Positions 1 to 8,353 of a stretch of DNA of 64,000 nucleotides are shown here, in pieces (position 1 is the stretch's first letter; each line of letters begins with the position of its first letter). Both the position numbers and the translations under genes were made by a program. Source of the stretch: Sneathiella sp. P13V-1 (GTDB lineage Bacteria > Pseudomonadota > Alphaproteobacteria > Sneathiellales > Sneathiellaceae); NCBI RefSeq assembly GCF_015143595.1, contig NZ_WYEU01000001.1, positions 744,001 through 808,000 on the forward strand. Reading direction: 5' to 3'. The notes below the pieces were generated by a model that was given only the letters and a program-made list of their open reading frames with translations, had not been told where the DNA came from and searched no databases.

Positions 1-557
1 AGGAATATGCCCTCGTGGAACGCCTCACTGTCATGGAAAATATTCTGTCCGGACGGCTTGGTTATGTGGGTTTCTGGCGGAGCTTCTTCCGAAAATATGG
101 CGCCGAAGCGGAAGATACAGCCTTTCGCCTTCTGGATCAGGTAGGCCTTCCCGATGCCGCCGACAAACGGGCCGATGCCTTGTCTGGTGGTCAGCGTCAG
201 CGTGTCGGTATTGCCCGCGCGCTTATTCAGGATCCGTCCCTTCTTCTGGTGGATGAGCCAACCGCGTCCCTTGACCCCAAAACCGCCCGTCAGGTCATGC
301 GCCTGATCCGTGATTTATGTCGGGAGCGGAACCTTGCCGCTATTATCAACATTCACGACGTGGCCCTCGCCCAGCAATTTGTGGAGCGGGTTATTGGCCT
401 GAAAGCCGGTCAGATCGCCTATGACGGGCCGCCAGAAGGCCTCACCCAGGATGTTCTTACCGAAATTTACGGTGAAGAAGACTGGAACGAAACCATCCGC
501 AAAGTCGAAGATGACGATGAGGAAGGCGCTGAAGCTGATCAGGCGGTGACCGCATGA
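1..557 (+). CDS. phnC: PhnC-like phosphonate ABC transporter ATPase (5' end cut by window)
   Basis: The C-terminal part of an ABC ATPase is visible. The reading frame is open from the first bases of the window, so the Walker A region lies outside. The signature motif LSGGQRQRV, Walker B with D-loop ([13 protein letters not shown]) and the switch histidine (INIHDV) are present. The C-terminus is acidic. It overlaps the next gene by 4 bp and is followed by two PhnE-type permeases, which is the phosphonate/phosphate importer layout; the family energises uptake of phosphonates at the cytoplasmic membrane. A PhnD binding protein would be expected upstream but is not in view. The substrate is inferred from the permease type, so uptake of phosphate or phosphite remains possible. 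Confidence 0.85.
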   Translation, partial: EYALVERLTVMENILSGRLGYVGFWRSFFRKYGAEAEDTAFRLLDQVGLPDAADKRADALSGGQRQRVGIARALIQDPSLLLVDEPTASLDPKTARQVMRLIRDLCRERNLAAIINIHDVALAQQFVERVIGLKAGQIAYDGPPEGLTQDVLTEIYGEEDWNETIRKVEDDDEEGAEADQAVTA

Positions 558-1360
558 CAGATCATACAGCAGATTTTCGGCGGTGGAAAAAACCGCCCAT
601 GATCAAAAACAGGTGGCTGCGCCTCCTCGTTTTTGTGGGGCTTCCCCTTTATGTGGCGCTCGCCTTTGGCAGCATGGAAATCAACTGGGTCCGTATCATC
701 GAAGGCCTGCCGCGCGGCAAGGATTTTATCCTGTCCTTCGCGACCCCCGATTTTGTGACCCGTTGGGCCGATATTCAGGAAGGCATTCTGGAAAGTATCG
801 AAATGGCCGTGGCCTCTACGGTTGTGGGTATCCTGATTTCCATTCCGATCGGGCTGGGGGCCGCACGTAATCTGGCCCCAACACCAGTATATCTTTTCTG
901 CCGGGGGATTATCTCCCTCAGCCGTGCACTGCAGGAAATCATCGTGGCAATCCTGATGGTGGCCATCTTTGGTTTTGGCCCGTTCGCAGGCTTCCTCACT
1001 CTTGCTTTCTCCACCATTGGCTTCCTTGCCAAATTGCTGGCCGAGGCGATTGAGGATATCAACAAATCCCAATCAGAAGCCGTGCGTTCCACTGGCGCAA
1101 GCTGGGGACAGTGGATCCTTTATGGCATTCAGCCACAGGTCTTCCCGCGCCTTATCGGGCTTAGCATGTATCGCCTTGATATTAACTTCCGCGAGTCTGC
1201 CGTGCTTGGCATCGTGGGTGCGGGCGGTATTGGTGCCACGCTTAACACAGCGTTTGACCGCTATGAATTTGATACGGCGGCGGCCGTGATCCTGATCATC
1301 GTGGCGCTTGTCATGGTGGCCGAATACACATCAAGCTGGTTAAGGGTGAAGGTGCAATAA
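554..1360 (+). CDS. phnE: PhnE-like phosphonate ABC transporter permease (first copy)
   Basis: A 268-residue integral membrane protein with several hydrophobic segments and a MetI-type permease core. The cytoplasmic EAA loop is visible near residues 176-190 ([12 protein letters not shown]), where the ATPase docks. Family knowledge: PhnE forms the membrane channel of the phosphonate importer together with PhnC and the periplasmic PhnD. It starts inside the end of phnC (4-bp overlap) and its stop overlaps the start of the second permease by one base, so the three are almost certainly one translationally coupled operon. The N-terminus is basic and cytoplasmic. Nothing looks damaged. Confidence 0.88.
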   Translation: MTDHTADFRRWKKPPMIKNRWLRLLVFVGLPLYVALAFGSMEINWVRIIEGLPRGKDFILSFATPDFVTRWADIQEGILESIEMAVASTVVGILISIPIGLGAARNLAPTPVYLFCRGIISLSRALQEIIVAILMVAIFGFGPFAGFLTLAFSTIGFLAKLLAEAIEDINKSQSEAVRSTGASWGQWILYGIQPQVFPRLIGLSMYRLDINFRESAVLGIVGAGGIGATLNTAFDRYEFDTAAAVILIIVALVMVAEYTSSWLRVKVQ

Positions 1361-2184
1361 TGGCTGTTAGAACCTTGGAAGACGGCTCAAAGAAATGGAG
1401 CCGCAGGACCCTCCGCCAGAGCATGATGATCTGGTTTGGCTGGTTGATCGGACTGATTATCTTCGTCATCTGCTGGCAAGCGATCTCAGAGGCAACCACA
1501 TGGTTTTTTGTCCTTGACGCCCCGCGCATCGCAGAGGATATCTTCACACGGGCCATGCCGCCCAGATGGGGCTATATCGACAAATTGTGGGAGCCGTTAT
1601 GGGATACCTTTAACATCGCCACGCTTGGCACCGGCATTGCCATCTTGTTGGGCGTTCCCATGGCGTTTTTGACGGCACGGAACACAACCCCATCGGTCTA
1701 TTTTATCCGGCCGATCTGTATGTTGTTCATCGTGGCATCCCGCTCCATCAACTCGCTGATCTGGGCGCTTCTGACCGTGGCGATTATCGGCCCCGGCGTG
1801 CTTGCGGGTGTGGTGGCCATCGCCCTTCGCTCCATCGGCTTTTTCGCCAAGCTCGTCTATGAAAGCATCGAAGAGATCGACGAAACCCCGGTTGAAGCCA
1901 TCAAAGCCACGGGTGCCTCGCCCACGCAGGTGATGCTCTACGCCATCTGGCCTCAGGTGAAAGCGGCCTTTGTGGGTGTTGCCGTGTTCCGCTGGGACGT
2001 GAACATTCGCCACTCCACCGTGCTTGGTCTTGTGGGCGCGGGTGGTATCGGCCTGCAGCTGAGCTCCTCGCTCAACACGCTGGCCTGGCCACAGGTTTCT
2101 CTGATCATCCTCACGATCTTTATCACGGTGGTGATCTCCGAACTTGTCTCCGCCAAGATCCGCGCGGCGATCACCAAAAAATAA
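1360..2184 (+). CDS. phnE: PhnE-like phosphonate ABC transporter permease (second copy)
   Basis: A 274-residue permease of the same family as its upstream neighbour, with an EAA loop near residues 185-199 (EAIKATGASPTQ) and a conserved GAGGIG stretch before the last hydrophobic segments. Two PhnE-type permeases next to one PhnC is a known arrangement in alphaproteobacteria and suggests a heterodimeric channel. Its ATG uses the last base of the preceding stop codon, so translation is coupled. A hairpin follows directly after the stop codon, consistent with the operon ending here. Confidence 0.88.
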   Translation: MAVRTLEDGSKKWSRRTLRQSMMIWFGWLIGLIIFVICWQAISEATTWFFVLDAPRIAEDIFTRAMPPRWGYIDKLWEPLWDTFNIATLGTGIAILLGVPMAFLTARNTTPSVYFIRPICMLFIVASRSINSLIWALLTVAIIGPGVLAGVVAIALRSIGFFAKLVYESIEEIDETPVEAIKATGASPTQVMLYAIWPQVKAAFVGVAVFRWDVNIRHSTVLGLVGAGGIGLQLSSSLNTLAWPQVSLIILTIFITVVISELVSAKIRAAITKK

Positions 2185-2190
2185 CAGCTG

Positions 2191-2213
2191 TCGCAGGGCG
2201 CAAAGCGCGCCCT
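2191..2213 (+). terminator. GC-rich hairpin after the phn operon
   Basis: A 9-bp stem (GCAGGGCGC with GCGCCCTGC) around a 5-base loop begins 7 bp after the stop of the second permease. No T-run follows, so it is at best a weak intrinsic terminator or an mRNA 3'-end stabiliser. Confidence 0.45.
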
Positions 2214-2263
2214 GCACCTCCCCCGCAGTCAAAAAATTCGTGACAAGCGGGGGGATAAATGAT

Positions 2264-2296
2264 TAGTGACGAAGAATAGAAATGTCTTTGTCACTA
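2264..2296. promoter_or_regulatory. Inverted repeat in the psd leader
   Basis: Two 12-base arms (TAGTGACGAAGA and TCTTTGTCACTA) pair with a single G-U wobble around a 9-base loop, ending 22 bp before the psd start. A further GTGACAAG half-site lies just upstream near 2240. No T-run follows, so an operator for a dimeric regulator or a leader hairpin is likelier than a terminator. The bound factor is unknown. Confidence 0.4.
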
Positions 2297-2318
2297 TTGT
2301 TATCCAGCAAGGCGCGTT

Positions 2319-3215
2319 ATGAGCAAACCGGCCCCCATTTACGTTATCGATCGCAAAACCGGCGAACAGTTTGAAGAAGCCGTCTTGGGCGAAAAGTGGA
2401 TCCGCTGGGCCTATCAGAACTCTAACAGCAGCTTCCTTGAAAAGATTTTATTCCGCTCCTCTTTCATCAGTAAATTGATGGGCGCGTGGTACAGCTCTCC
2501 GCTCTCCAAGGGGAAGATCGCCCCCACCATCGCGGAGCTTTCCATCGACGAAAGTGAATTTCTGGATAGCACCGATAGCTACGCCACTTTCAACGACTTT
2601 TTCATTCGCCACCTGAAAGACGACGCCCGCCCCTATAGCGATAAGGCAGAAGACATCGTCTCCCCCGCGGATGGGCGCACGTTGGTTTTTCCAAAACTGG
2701 ATGAGAACACTTTTGTGCCGGTAAAAGGCTTCCCTTTTTCCATCAAGACAATGCTGCCGGGTGTGTATGAGCGTTTCACCAATGGCGCGCTGGCCATTGT
2801 GCGTCTGTGTCCCGCCGATTATCACCGCTATCATTTCCCATGCGCAGGCACCATCACCGACACCCGCGATATTGAGGGCGCGCTTCATTCGGTAAACCCC
2901 ATCGCGCTTGGCGCGGGCCCGGATGTGTTTGGCGACAATAAACGCACCTACACAATGATCGAGACGGAAAACGCCGGCACCATGTGCTTTATCGAAGTGG
3001 GCGCCTTTGGCGTTGGCAGCATCGTCAACACCAAAACCAACGGCACCGTCGCCAAAATGGAAGAAAAAGGCTACTTCAAATTCGGCGGCTCCACCGTCGT
3101 CGTCGTCTTCGAACCCGGCAAAATCGAGTTCAGCGAAGATTTGGTGAAAAACAGCGCGGCGGGTAAAGAGACCTTGCTAAAAGTCGGAGAGACGTTGGCG
3201 AGGGTTGTTGGGTGA
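2319..3215 (+). CDS. psd: Phosphatidylserine decarboxylase proenzyme
   Basis: A 298-residue protein that decarboxylates phosphatidylserine to phosphatidylethanolamine at the inner membrane. The self-cleavage motif is FGGST near residues 255-259; cleavage between Gly257 and Ser258 would give a pyruvoyl alpha chain of about 40 residues. The GGST form, rather than LGST, and the length near 300 match the type II (Clostridium/PSD-B-like) branch rather than the long E. coli type. DYHRYHFP around residues 166-173 is another conserved block. It starts 134 bp after the phn operon with its own leader, and converges with the foreign-looking genes on its right, so it marks the left edge of the conserved chromosome. 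Confidence 0.9.
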   Translation: MSKPAPIYVIDRKTGEQFEEAVLGEKWIRWAYQNSNSSFLEKILFRSSFISKLMGAWYSSPLSKGKIAPTIAELSIDESEFLDSTDSYATFNDFFIRHLKDDARPYSDKAEDIVSPADGRTLVFPKLDENTFVPVKGFPFSIKTMLPGVYERFTNGALAIVRLCPADYHRYHFPCAGTITDTRDIEGALHSVNPIALGAGPDVFGDNKRTYTMIETENAGTMCFIEVGAFGVGSIVNTKTNGTVAKMEEKGYFKFGGSTVVVVFEPGKIEFSEDLVKNSAAGKETLLKVGETLARVVG

Positions 3216-3372
3216 GTTGATTGCAGACAATCCCAAAGCACAACAAGTGCAACAATTCACTCTTTGAACTTTCTCAATGCTAAAAAACGTCAGCATCGAA
3301 TATATTTCCGAAAACACTCGCATACCAACTTTCTTAAATACTCTTTTATTAACTATCGCATATGTTGAAAAT

Positions 3373-3996
3373 CTAAGAATACTCATATATTAAGTTTTCA
3401 AAAGTATCCCCAATGAGTAGCATTAACTCTTCACACAACTGTGTATGCGATTTAACGAAATCATTTTCCATAGTGAACATCTCTCCATGTGCAACCATAT
3501 GCCTCCATTTCACCAGTTCACCATCGAGTCTAATTCTATGCTTTTGAAAAGGCTGAATATCCTCTCCTAAGATCGAATACACAAAGCGCAATCTATCAAA
3601 ATTTAGGTTTGATCTGGGCAACAGAACCTTTCTATCAAACAATGCAAAATCCTGATTTTTTATTCCTCTTAACTCCTGTGTGACAGTCAGTCGATTTGCT
3701 AAATTATCGGTCTTGTTTTTATAACTATCAAATATTGGAGTAACCGCGCCCAAGATAAAATTTTCATTGAGGTTATAATAAGAAAAACCCGCTTGTTGGA
3801 AATAGTCTATTAGCGTGTTTATACAGTCTGCAAAATATCCCTCCCAATGGGCATAGCATAATACAATCACAGCCCTCGAAGAAAACTTCTTGTTTCTCTC
3901 TAGATTAGTATCGTAGTGAAAAGCCCGAACATCCGATATTTCGCGTGCGCGCCAAATTCGGTTTATCGCAATTCGGTTCAAAGAAACATCGCGCAT
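3373..3996 (-). CDS. MAE_28990/MAE_18760-like HEPN nuclease
   Basis: A 207-residue protein from ATG 3996; an alternative TTG start at 4038 would overlap the upstream gene by 35 bp. It carries the HEPN ribonuclease signature R-x4-H (KWRHMVAHGE, about R165 and H170) and an N-terminal block (VIVLCYAHWEGYF) seen in the MAE_28990/MAE_18760 HEPN family. Family knowledge: HEPN proteins are usually metal-independent RNases acting as toxins or abortive-infection effectors. The partner DUF262 gene ends 7 bp upstream of the ATG, so they form an operon. The DNA is AT-rich compared with the phn/psd side, suggesting transfer. An antiviral or toxin role is inferred from family and pairing. Confidence 0.75.
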   Translation of the reverse strand: MRDVSLNRIAINRIWRAREISDVRAFHYDTNLERNKKFSSRAVIVLCYAHWEGYFADCINTLIDYFQQAGFSYYNLNENFILGAVTPIFDSYKNKTDNLANRLTVTQELRGIKNQDFALFDRKVLLPRSNLNFDRLRFVYSILGEDIQPFQKHRIRLDGELVKWRHMVAHGEMFTMENDFVKSHTQLCEELMLLIGDTFENLIYEYS

Positions 3997-4003
3997 GTTT
4001 GTA

Positions 4004-5134
4004 TTAGGCCTTCGCGGGATCGAACCAATTCGTTCCAAAAGGAACTGTTCTTTGAAGTCGTTGAGTACCTCTCAGCCCACCAACGGACATTTGCTGTACT
4101 TCTTCATTGTCCCAAAAGGTTTCAACACGATTTCTGAGGAAATTTTCAGGATCATCCAGTGCCTTGATATTCACTATATTCTTACAGACCCCAACAAAAA
4201 TTGCTTCTAGAGAACGTAAGGAAAATCGCTGACCTTTACCTTTTTTATCTCCAGCGAATGGAAATAATGCTCTATCCCCAAAACATGCATGCAATATTTC
4301 AATTGTCTCTGTAATATTGAGAATGACATCATCAATGTCTTCTTTTTCAAAGACATCAATTATTTGTGTATTCAGAAATTCTTGGACATCGCTTTTATTG
4401 TCATAGTCACGATAAGAATGAACCATAATCCTTGTAAGATAATCTAAATCCTTTTGCCCCTTCACTGAGTCTTCATTTATTGAAGTCATTGCTCTCAGTT
4501 TTTCATTAGATGCCAGCTCTCTTACTTTCCTCATTGCTTCAGGATTCGCCATAACCATCGCACACGACCTAACCTCTTGTTCGTTGGCATAAGCTCCTCC
4601 TCTATTCAGCCGCTGGAAAAGATGGAATTTTGTTTCTGAATCACTTGGCTGCTGCAAAATTTGAACATCAAACCTAGATCTCCGAAGCATGAGCTGAAGT
4701 GATTTATCCAATGGCACCTGGCTATTTATATCAAGGTTTTCGATATCTTCAGATCTCTCCCAGACAGTGTTTTGCAATGAAGGTAGGTAAGTTGTACCGG
4801 TCAGTACGGATCTTGGTAGTTTTTCATCCGTGTCTGGCTTTCTCAAGGAACCATGAAACTCTAATATTGTTGATAATCTCTGTAATCCATCCACTAATTC
4901 CCAAGTACCTTCTTCATTTTCAAAAACAAATATCGGAGGAATTGGGATATTAATTAGAATAGATTCAATCAAACTTGATTTTTTCTCTATTGACCATCTA
5001 AATAGTCTTTGAAAATCAGGCTGAATGTTGAGCTCACCTTCATTATACATCGAAATAATTTCGCCAATCGATAGAGCCAAATTCTCTGTTTTTACTGTTT
5101 GACGTGTTTTTTCTATTTCGTTTTTTAAGGTCAT
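4004..5134 (-). CDS. DUF262 domain protein paired with a HEPN nuclease
   Basis: A 376-residue protein with the DUF262 fold typical of GmrS and other ParB-like NTP-using proteins. The motifs IQPDFQR (about residues 37-43) and DGLQRLSTI (about 83-91, corresponding to the DGQQR box) are clear. It lacks the C-terminal DUF1524 HNH nuclease half found in full GmrSD enzymes; the nuclease role may instead be supplied by the HEPN protein encoded 7 bp downstream. Family knowledge: DUF262 proteins act in modified-DNA restriction and other defence systems. The strong AT bias and the location next to a tRNA remnant point to acquired DNA. Confidence 0.8.
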   Translation of the reverse strand: MTLKNEIEKTRQTVKTENLALSIGEIISMYNEGELNIQPDFQRLFRWSIEKKSSLIESILINIPIPPIFVFENEEGTWELVDGLQRLSTILEFHGSLRKPDTDEKLPRSVLTGTTYLPSLQNTVWERSEDIENLDINSQVPLDKSLQLMLRRSRFDVQILQQPSDSETKFHLFQRLNRGGAYANEQEVRSCAMVMANPEAMRKVRELASNEKLRAMTSINEDSVKGQKDLDYLTRIMVHSYRDYDNKSDVQEFLNTQIIDVFEKEDIDDVILNITETIEILHACFGDRALFPFAGDKKGKGQRFSLRSLEAIFVGVCKNIVNIKALDDPENFLRNRVETFWDNEEVQQMSVGGLRGTQRLQRTVPFGTNWFDPAKA

Positions 5135-5437
5135 TATCTTACCTACTCAATCCGCCTGATTTTACCCTTTTCTATTATACACACTATTTTATTTAAAAAA
5201 ACCTTAGGTTGATATAAAATTGAAACAATAATATCTCGTCAAGGTTGTTTGTAGAAAATAGCGTATATTCGACTGCTTATTTTAAAAAATAGATAAAACG
5301 TAAGTACCAATTTTTATATTTAAATCTTAAAAGTTTGATCTTTTCTTCATTGGGAGAAGAGCACTAACGGCATCAATCAACAACCTTGAAGAGCGTTTAA
5401 CTCACAATCTTCAAAAATGCTAAGTCATTGGAAAATA
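5135..5437. other. AT-rich intergenic stretch upstream of the DUF262 gene
   Basis: About 300 bp of AT-rich DNA between the DUF262 start and the first tRNA remnant. It presumably carries the promoter of the DUF262-HEPN operon on the minus strand. I see no convincing gene, structured RNA or strong repeat in it. Confidence 0.5.
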
Positions 5438-5502
5438 TGGCGCACCCGACAGGATTTGAACCTGTGACCTCTGCTTTCAGAGATTGTGCTCTATCCAGCT
5501 GA
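5438..5502 (-). pseudogene. Decayed tRNA-Arg 3' fragment
   Basis: Reading the minus strand, this covers the D-arm, anticodon-arm and T-arm regions plus the CCA end of a tRNA-Arg, but lacks the 5' acceptor strand. The anticodon arm no longer pairs, so it is not a working tRNA. The T-arm and the bases next to the CCA end match the copy at 7491 and differ from the intact gene at 46108. It is most likely the scar of an earlier integration at the tRNA gene. Confidence 0.8.
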
Positions 5503-5510
5503 AATAAGAA

Positions 5511-5692
5511 TACGGGGAAGGCTTCGACTTGCCTTACGATATTGCAGCATAGATTACAGCTCTTGCTGTCATGGCAAATATCCACCCGAGATTGCAACCG
5601 ATATACCTCACAACCATATAGGGCTGGACGATGCACGCGGTCATGCGGATGTTTTCAGAAAAGCAACCCAGCTCATGCGCGGCATATGATCA
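5511..5692 (+). pseudogene. Remnant of a DEDDh-type 3'-5' exonuclease C-terminus
   Basis: One plus-strand frame reads GFDLPYDIAA and then meets an in-frame TAG; a second frame continues as IPHNHIGLDDARGHADVFRK to a stop at the hipA end. The pattern, with a final GLDDARGHA box, resembles the last third of a DnaQ-like exonuclease, where the late Asp of the DEDDh set lies. A stop codon and a frameshift separate the pieces and the N-terminus is missing, so it is broken. It directly abuts the tRNA remnant, consistent with debris at an integration scar. The family call rests on short motifs only. Confidence 0.4.
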
Positions 5693-6994
5693 AAGTTGTT
5701 TTTCGATGGTAAGAGCATTTTGTTCAATTACCTCAGCAAACTCTTTCACGCTTTCTTCGGAGGCATCCGGCTGACAAGAAATTAATTCAATGGCTTCATT
5801 TCGCTTCGTCACCATGGCATCCACAATTTTACGGATTTGAACTTTCAAGTTACGTGGATTTGCTCCGATTTCTTTGGCGATAATGTCCCAATGTCGGCCT
5901 TCCAACCGTTTTGTTTCCCGTGATTTTCCGGCAAGTTTTTGTGCATATTTTTGGTTGATATTCTGTTTTTTCCAAAGCAACACCGTTGAAACATCATAAA
6001 GTGGCGCGAGGGTGCAATCGTTAAGCAGTATGGAATAGTTTTTGGCATGGGCATCTGTGTTGCCAATCAATATATTGAAAATCACTTGATCGAGGAGCTT
6101 CGGACGATCCGCGGGTTGTAACCTCTTACCTGTTTGCATCAACGCCTTTAACGTCAAACCAGGAACAGTCCCCTTTTCATATTTTTGTGTAGGATAAATG
6201 CCATTAGCCTGTGCAAAATCTTCCTGATGTAGTCGCTTGATACCCCCATTCCCGGTTACGCTTCGATCATATCTGGAAACAATCAATAGCTTTTTGTCTC
6301 CTGCTTTGCTGATCATTGCTTCAACAGCCTCAATACCGATTAATCTTGCTAATGCAAGGCAATAGGCTTCGTTCTCTACAATTCCAGGCAGCCTCTCATT
6401 TTGTGGTTTTACGATGATCGTTGACGGCGCGCCAGCCGTTGGTATGGCAAGTTGGTCACCTTCTTCCGGCAATCCAAGTTTGGGTTTATTATTGGTGCCC
6501 AAAACAGTTAGAACTGTCTTCTTCTGTCCTCCAGCAAGCGATAGCCTTATCCCTTCTTCACCCGCCATAAAGGGCCTTTGCTCTAGGTCGGAGACATGCG
6601 CTATCAATGACGTCTCTTCGTTTTTGGCGCCATAATACTCTTTGAGGGAAATAAATTTCCAATTGTCTCTCTCACTTGGCTCCCCAATTGAAAGAGCCCC
6701 CGCAGTGTCGCCCCCAATTTCTTTTAACAGCGCAAGAGGGTCGGAAGACGCAAGTTTTAAGATTTCTGTGAGACTGGCTAATTGTTGCTCTTCAGGCAGG
6801 AGATTAGCAATCCAAGGCAGAATCGTTTCATACTGATCATCCCCAACAGGCATAGTGGTGGATATGGGGAAGTTTCCAGCTGTATTTTTCCATTTATTTT
6901 CATAGGAAAATGACAACCCGGTTTCACTATCCACAAAGATGCGCCCGACGACGAAGCGGCTATAGAAGATTTCGACTGTATCGATGATTGTCAT
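5690..6994 (-). CDS. hipA: HipA-type serine/threonine kinase toxin
   Basis: A 434-residue protein of full HipA length. The N-terminal subdomain (about residues 1-110) is followed by the kinase-like core: a GAPSTIIVKP strand, SRYDR, the catalytic-loop-like GNTDAHAKN and the metal-binding APLYDVSTVL. Family knowledge: HipA toxins phosphorylate translation factors such as glutamyl-tRNA synthetase, causing growth arrest and persistence, and are neutralised by HipB. Its ATG overlaps the hipB stop by 4 bp. The pair sits between two tRNA-Arg remnants, so it travels on, or stabilises, a small integrated segment. All key motifs look intact. Confidence 0.9.
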   Translation of the reverse strand: MTIIDTVEIFYSRFVVGRIFVDSETGLSFSYENKWKNTAGNFPISTTMPVGDDQYETILPWIANLLPEEQQLASLTEILKLASSDPLALLKEIGGDTAGALSIGEPSERDNWKFISLKEYYGAKNEETSLIAHVSDLEQRPFMAGEEGIRLSLAGGQKKTVLTVLGTNNKPKLGLPEEGDQLAIPTAGAPSTIIVKPQNERLPGIVENEAYCLALARLIGIEAVEAMISKAGDKKLLIVSRYDRSVTGNGGIKRLHQEDFAQANGIYPTQKYEKGTVPGLTLKALMQTGKRLQPADRPKLLDQVIFNILIGNTDAHAKNYSILLNDCTLAPLYDVSTVLLWKKQNINQKYAQKLAGKSRETKRLEGRHWDIIAKEIGANPRNLKVQIRKIVDAMVTKRNEAIELISCQPDASEESVKEFAEVIEQNALTIEKQL

Positions 6995-7302
6995 TCATCT
7001 TCCCCCAGCGAATAGCCGTCTTCTTGGGGCTCTCTATCTGCAGTTTCCCCTTTTTGGGCCAAGGCCCCAGATTGCTCATCCCCCCCGATGAATAATTCCG
7101 GCAGTTTTATCCCAAGAGCCTCACACAGAGAAACCATTGTCGCGAGGGTGATATTGGCTTTACCTCTTTCAATTTTGGATAAATTTGCAATGGTCGCGCC
7201 TGATAACAAAGAGAGCTGTTCAAGGCTCAATCCTTCTCTGTCGCGCACTGTGCGAAATCTGCGGCCAATCTCTTGGGCCCAGTATTCTTTATCGTAAGAC
7301 AT
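6991..7302 (-). CDS. hipB: HipB-type Xre antitoxin and autorepressor
   Basis: A 103-residue protein with an Xre/Cro helix-turn-helix over roughly residues 10-65 (LSLEQLSLLSGATIANLSKIE). The C-terminal third is acidic and probably flexible. It precedes hipA with a 4-bp overlap, the classic hipBA order. Family knowledge: HipB binds HipA and represses the shared promoter. Three operator-like palindromes lie just upstream of the start, matching that role. Confidence 0.88.
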   Translation of the reverse strand: MSYDKEYWAQEIGRRFRTVRDREGLSLEQLSLLSGATIANLSKIERGKANITLATMVSLCEALGIKLPELFIGGDEQSGALAQKGETADREPQEDGYSLGEDE

Positions 7303-7312
7303 AATGTCACCA

Positions 7313-7428
7313 TTTATCCTAAAAGATAAATTGTATAGATAATCAATAGAAAATCAAATATTTTATCTTATAAAATAAATTCTACTGGATTTTGGCGAAT
7401 TTTCACATATTTTATCTTTAAAGATAAA
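7313..7428. promoter_or_regulatory. Triple palindromic operator of hipBA
   Basis: Three related 18-bp dyads lie upstream of hipB at 7313-7330 (TTTATCCTAAAAGATAAA), 7361-7378 (TTTATCTTATAAAATAAA) and 7411-7428 (TTTATCTTTAAAGATAAA). The last is a perfect palindrome. Their centres are 48 and 50 bp apart. Spaced TATC/GATA dyads are how HipB-type repressors bind DNA, so these are probably the autoregulatory sites; the first begins 11 bp before the hipB ATG. Confidence 0.75.
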
Positions 7429-7490
7429 TAATATGGCTGCAAAAAGCACCATTTAGAACACACTAAATTTTTGTTTTTAAGGGGAAAATA

Positions 7491-7537
7491 TGGCGCACCC
7501 GACAGGATTTGAACCTGTGACCTCTGCCTTCGGAGGG
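7491..7537 (-). repeat. attL: displaced tRNA-Arg 3' half at the left island end
   Basis: On the minus strand this reproduces the anticodon arm from its 5' stem, the T-arm and the CCA end of tRNA-Arg, then stops abruptly. Bases 7516-7537 are identical to 46133-46154 in the intact tRNA gene, a 22-bp shared core. The T-stem differs from the intact tRNA by paired (compensated) changes, so this is probably the host tRNA end displaced when the island brought in a replacement 3' half. Confidence 0.85.
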
Positions 7538-7877
7538 TCACCACGCATTGAGTTTCAAATTGGTGTCTTCTGTTGTCACTCGTTGAAAATCACTAACGCA
7601 TTGAATTAATTAAAAAAATATAAGTGCTAATTTAGGGCCTAATAAAGCCGATTTATTCAAGTAAGTATGGTTTGAATTCAATTTGGTCACAAAACACTTT
7701 TTATTTTCCTGGTATATTTACCAAGTTTTCTGATGGTGTTTCGCCTCAAAATAATAGTTTGCCTAATCGAAGCTTCAAAAAACTATTCGGAACTACTTTT
7801 TTCTTTAGTAAATTCATTGCTATCAAAAGTAGTTTTTTAAAGCTAGTTTAGATCGTTCTAGGACTCAGGGGAACAAC
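7538..7877. other. Non-coding left end of the island
   Basis: An AT-rich 340-bp stretch just inside attL. It contains TTTGGTCACAAAA at about 7683, a motif repeated at the opposite island end near 46032, and so may hold integrase arm sites. No gene is convincing. Confidence 0.5.
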
Positions 7878-8288
7878 ATGGGTGATGGCGTTTCTATCAG
7901 ATGCAGCAACTGTCAAAACCAAGAAGATTTTGGCATTGGTAGTGGTATGACAACTTATATGCCATTCATTAAACACGATAGTCGTTTTGGTGAAAATTCA
8001 GAAGTACGGAAAGCCATCGAGATATGGCAAAATAACGAGAATGTTCGAGATGTTTGCTCTTATCAGCTTTGTGTATGCCCAGAATGCAAGCGTATAAAAC
8101 ACCGATTATATATAGAGCTTTTTCTCGATAAGAAATTAGTATTCCAATCAAATTACATCTGCCGTAAACACAATAATGCCATGTCTTGGATTAAAGATCC
8201 TACAGTCAGTTTAGGCGATAATTGTGAGTGCCCAAAATGCGGTAGCCATGATCTATTATGTTATGATAATGGCTTAATGTGGGACTGA
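7878..8288 (+). CDS. Small multi-zinc-ribbon protein of unknown function
   Basis: A 136-residue protein with three Cys-x2-Cys pairs: CSNC near residue 9, CPEC near 71 and CPKC near 115. This suggests one or two zinc ribbons. An AGGGG ribosome-binding site precedes the ATG. It is the first gene inside the left island end. I do not recognise a family; a nucleic-acid-binding accessory role is only a guess from the zinc ribbons. Confidence 0.6.
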   Translation: MGDGVSIRCSNCQNQEDFGIGSGMTTYMPFIKHDSRFGENSEVRKAIEIWQNNENVRDVCSYQLCVCPECKRIKHRLYIELFLDKKLVFQSNYICRKHNNAMSWIKDPTVSLGDNCECPKCGSHDLLCYDNGLMWD

Positions 8289-8353
8289 GTTTGATCAGTA
8301 ATCATTAACATTCCCCATTTGGCTGACAAATACTTTTTACGTATAGCATTCAC

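Noticed and set aside
1597-2232. A 211-residue minus-strand frame across the second phnE
   Set aside because: His/Asp/Arg-rich composition typical of an antisense shadow; the permease has family motifs.
5438-5502. A second functional tRNA
   Set aside because: The 5' acceptor strand is missing and the anticodon stem does not pair.
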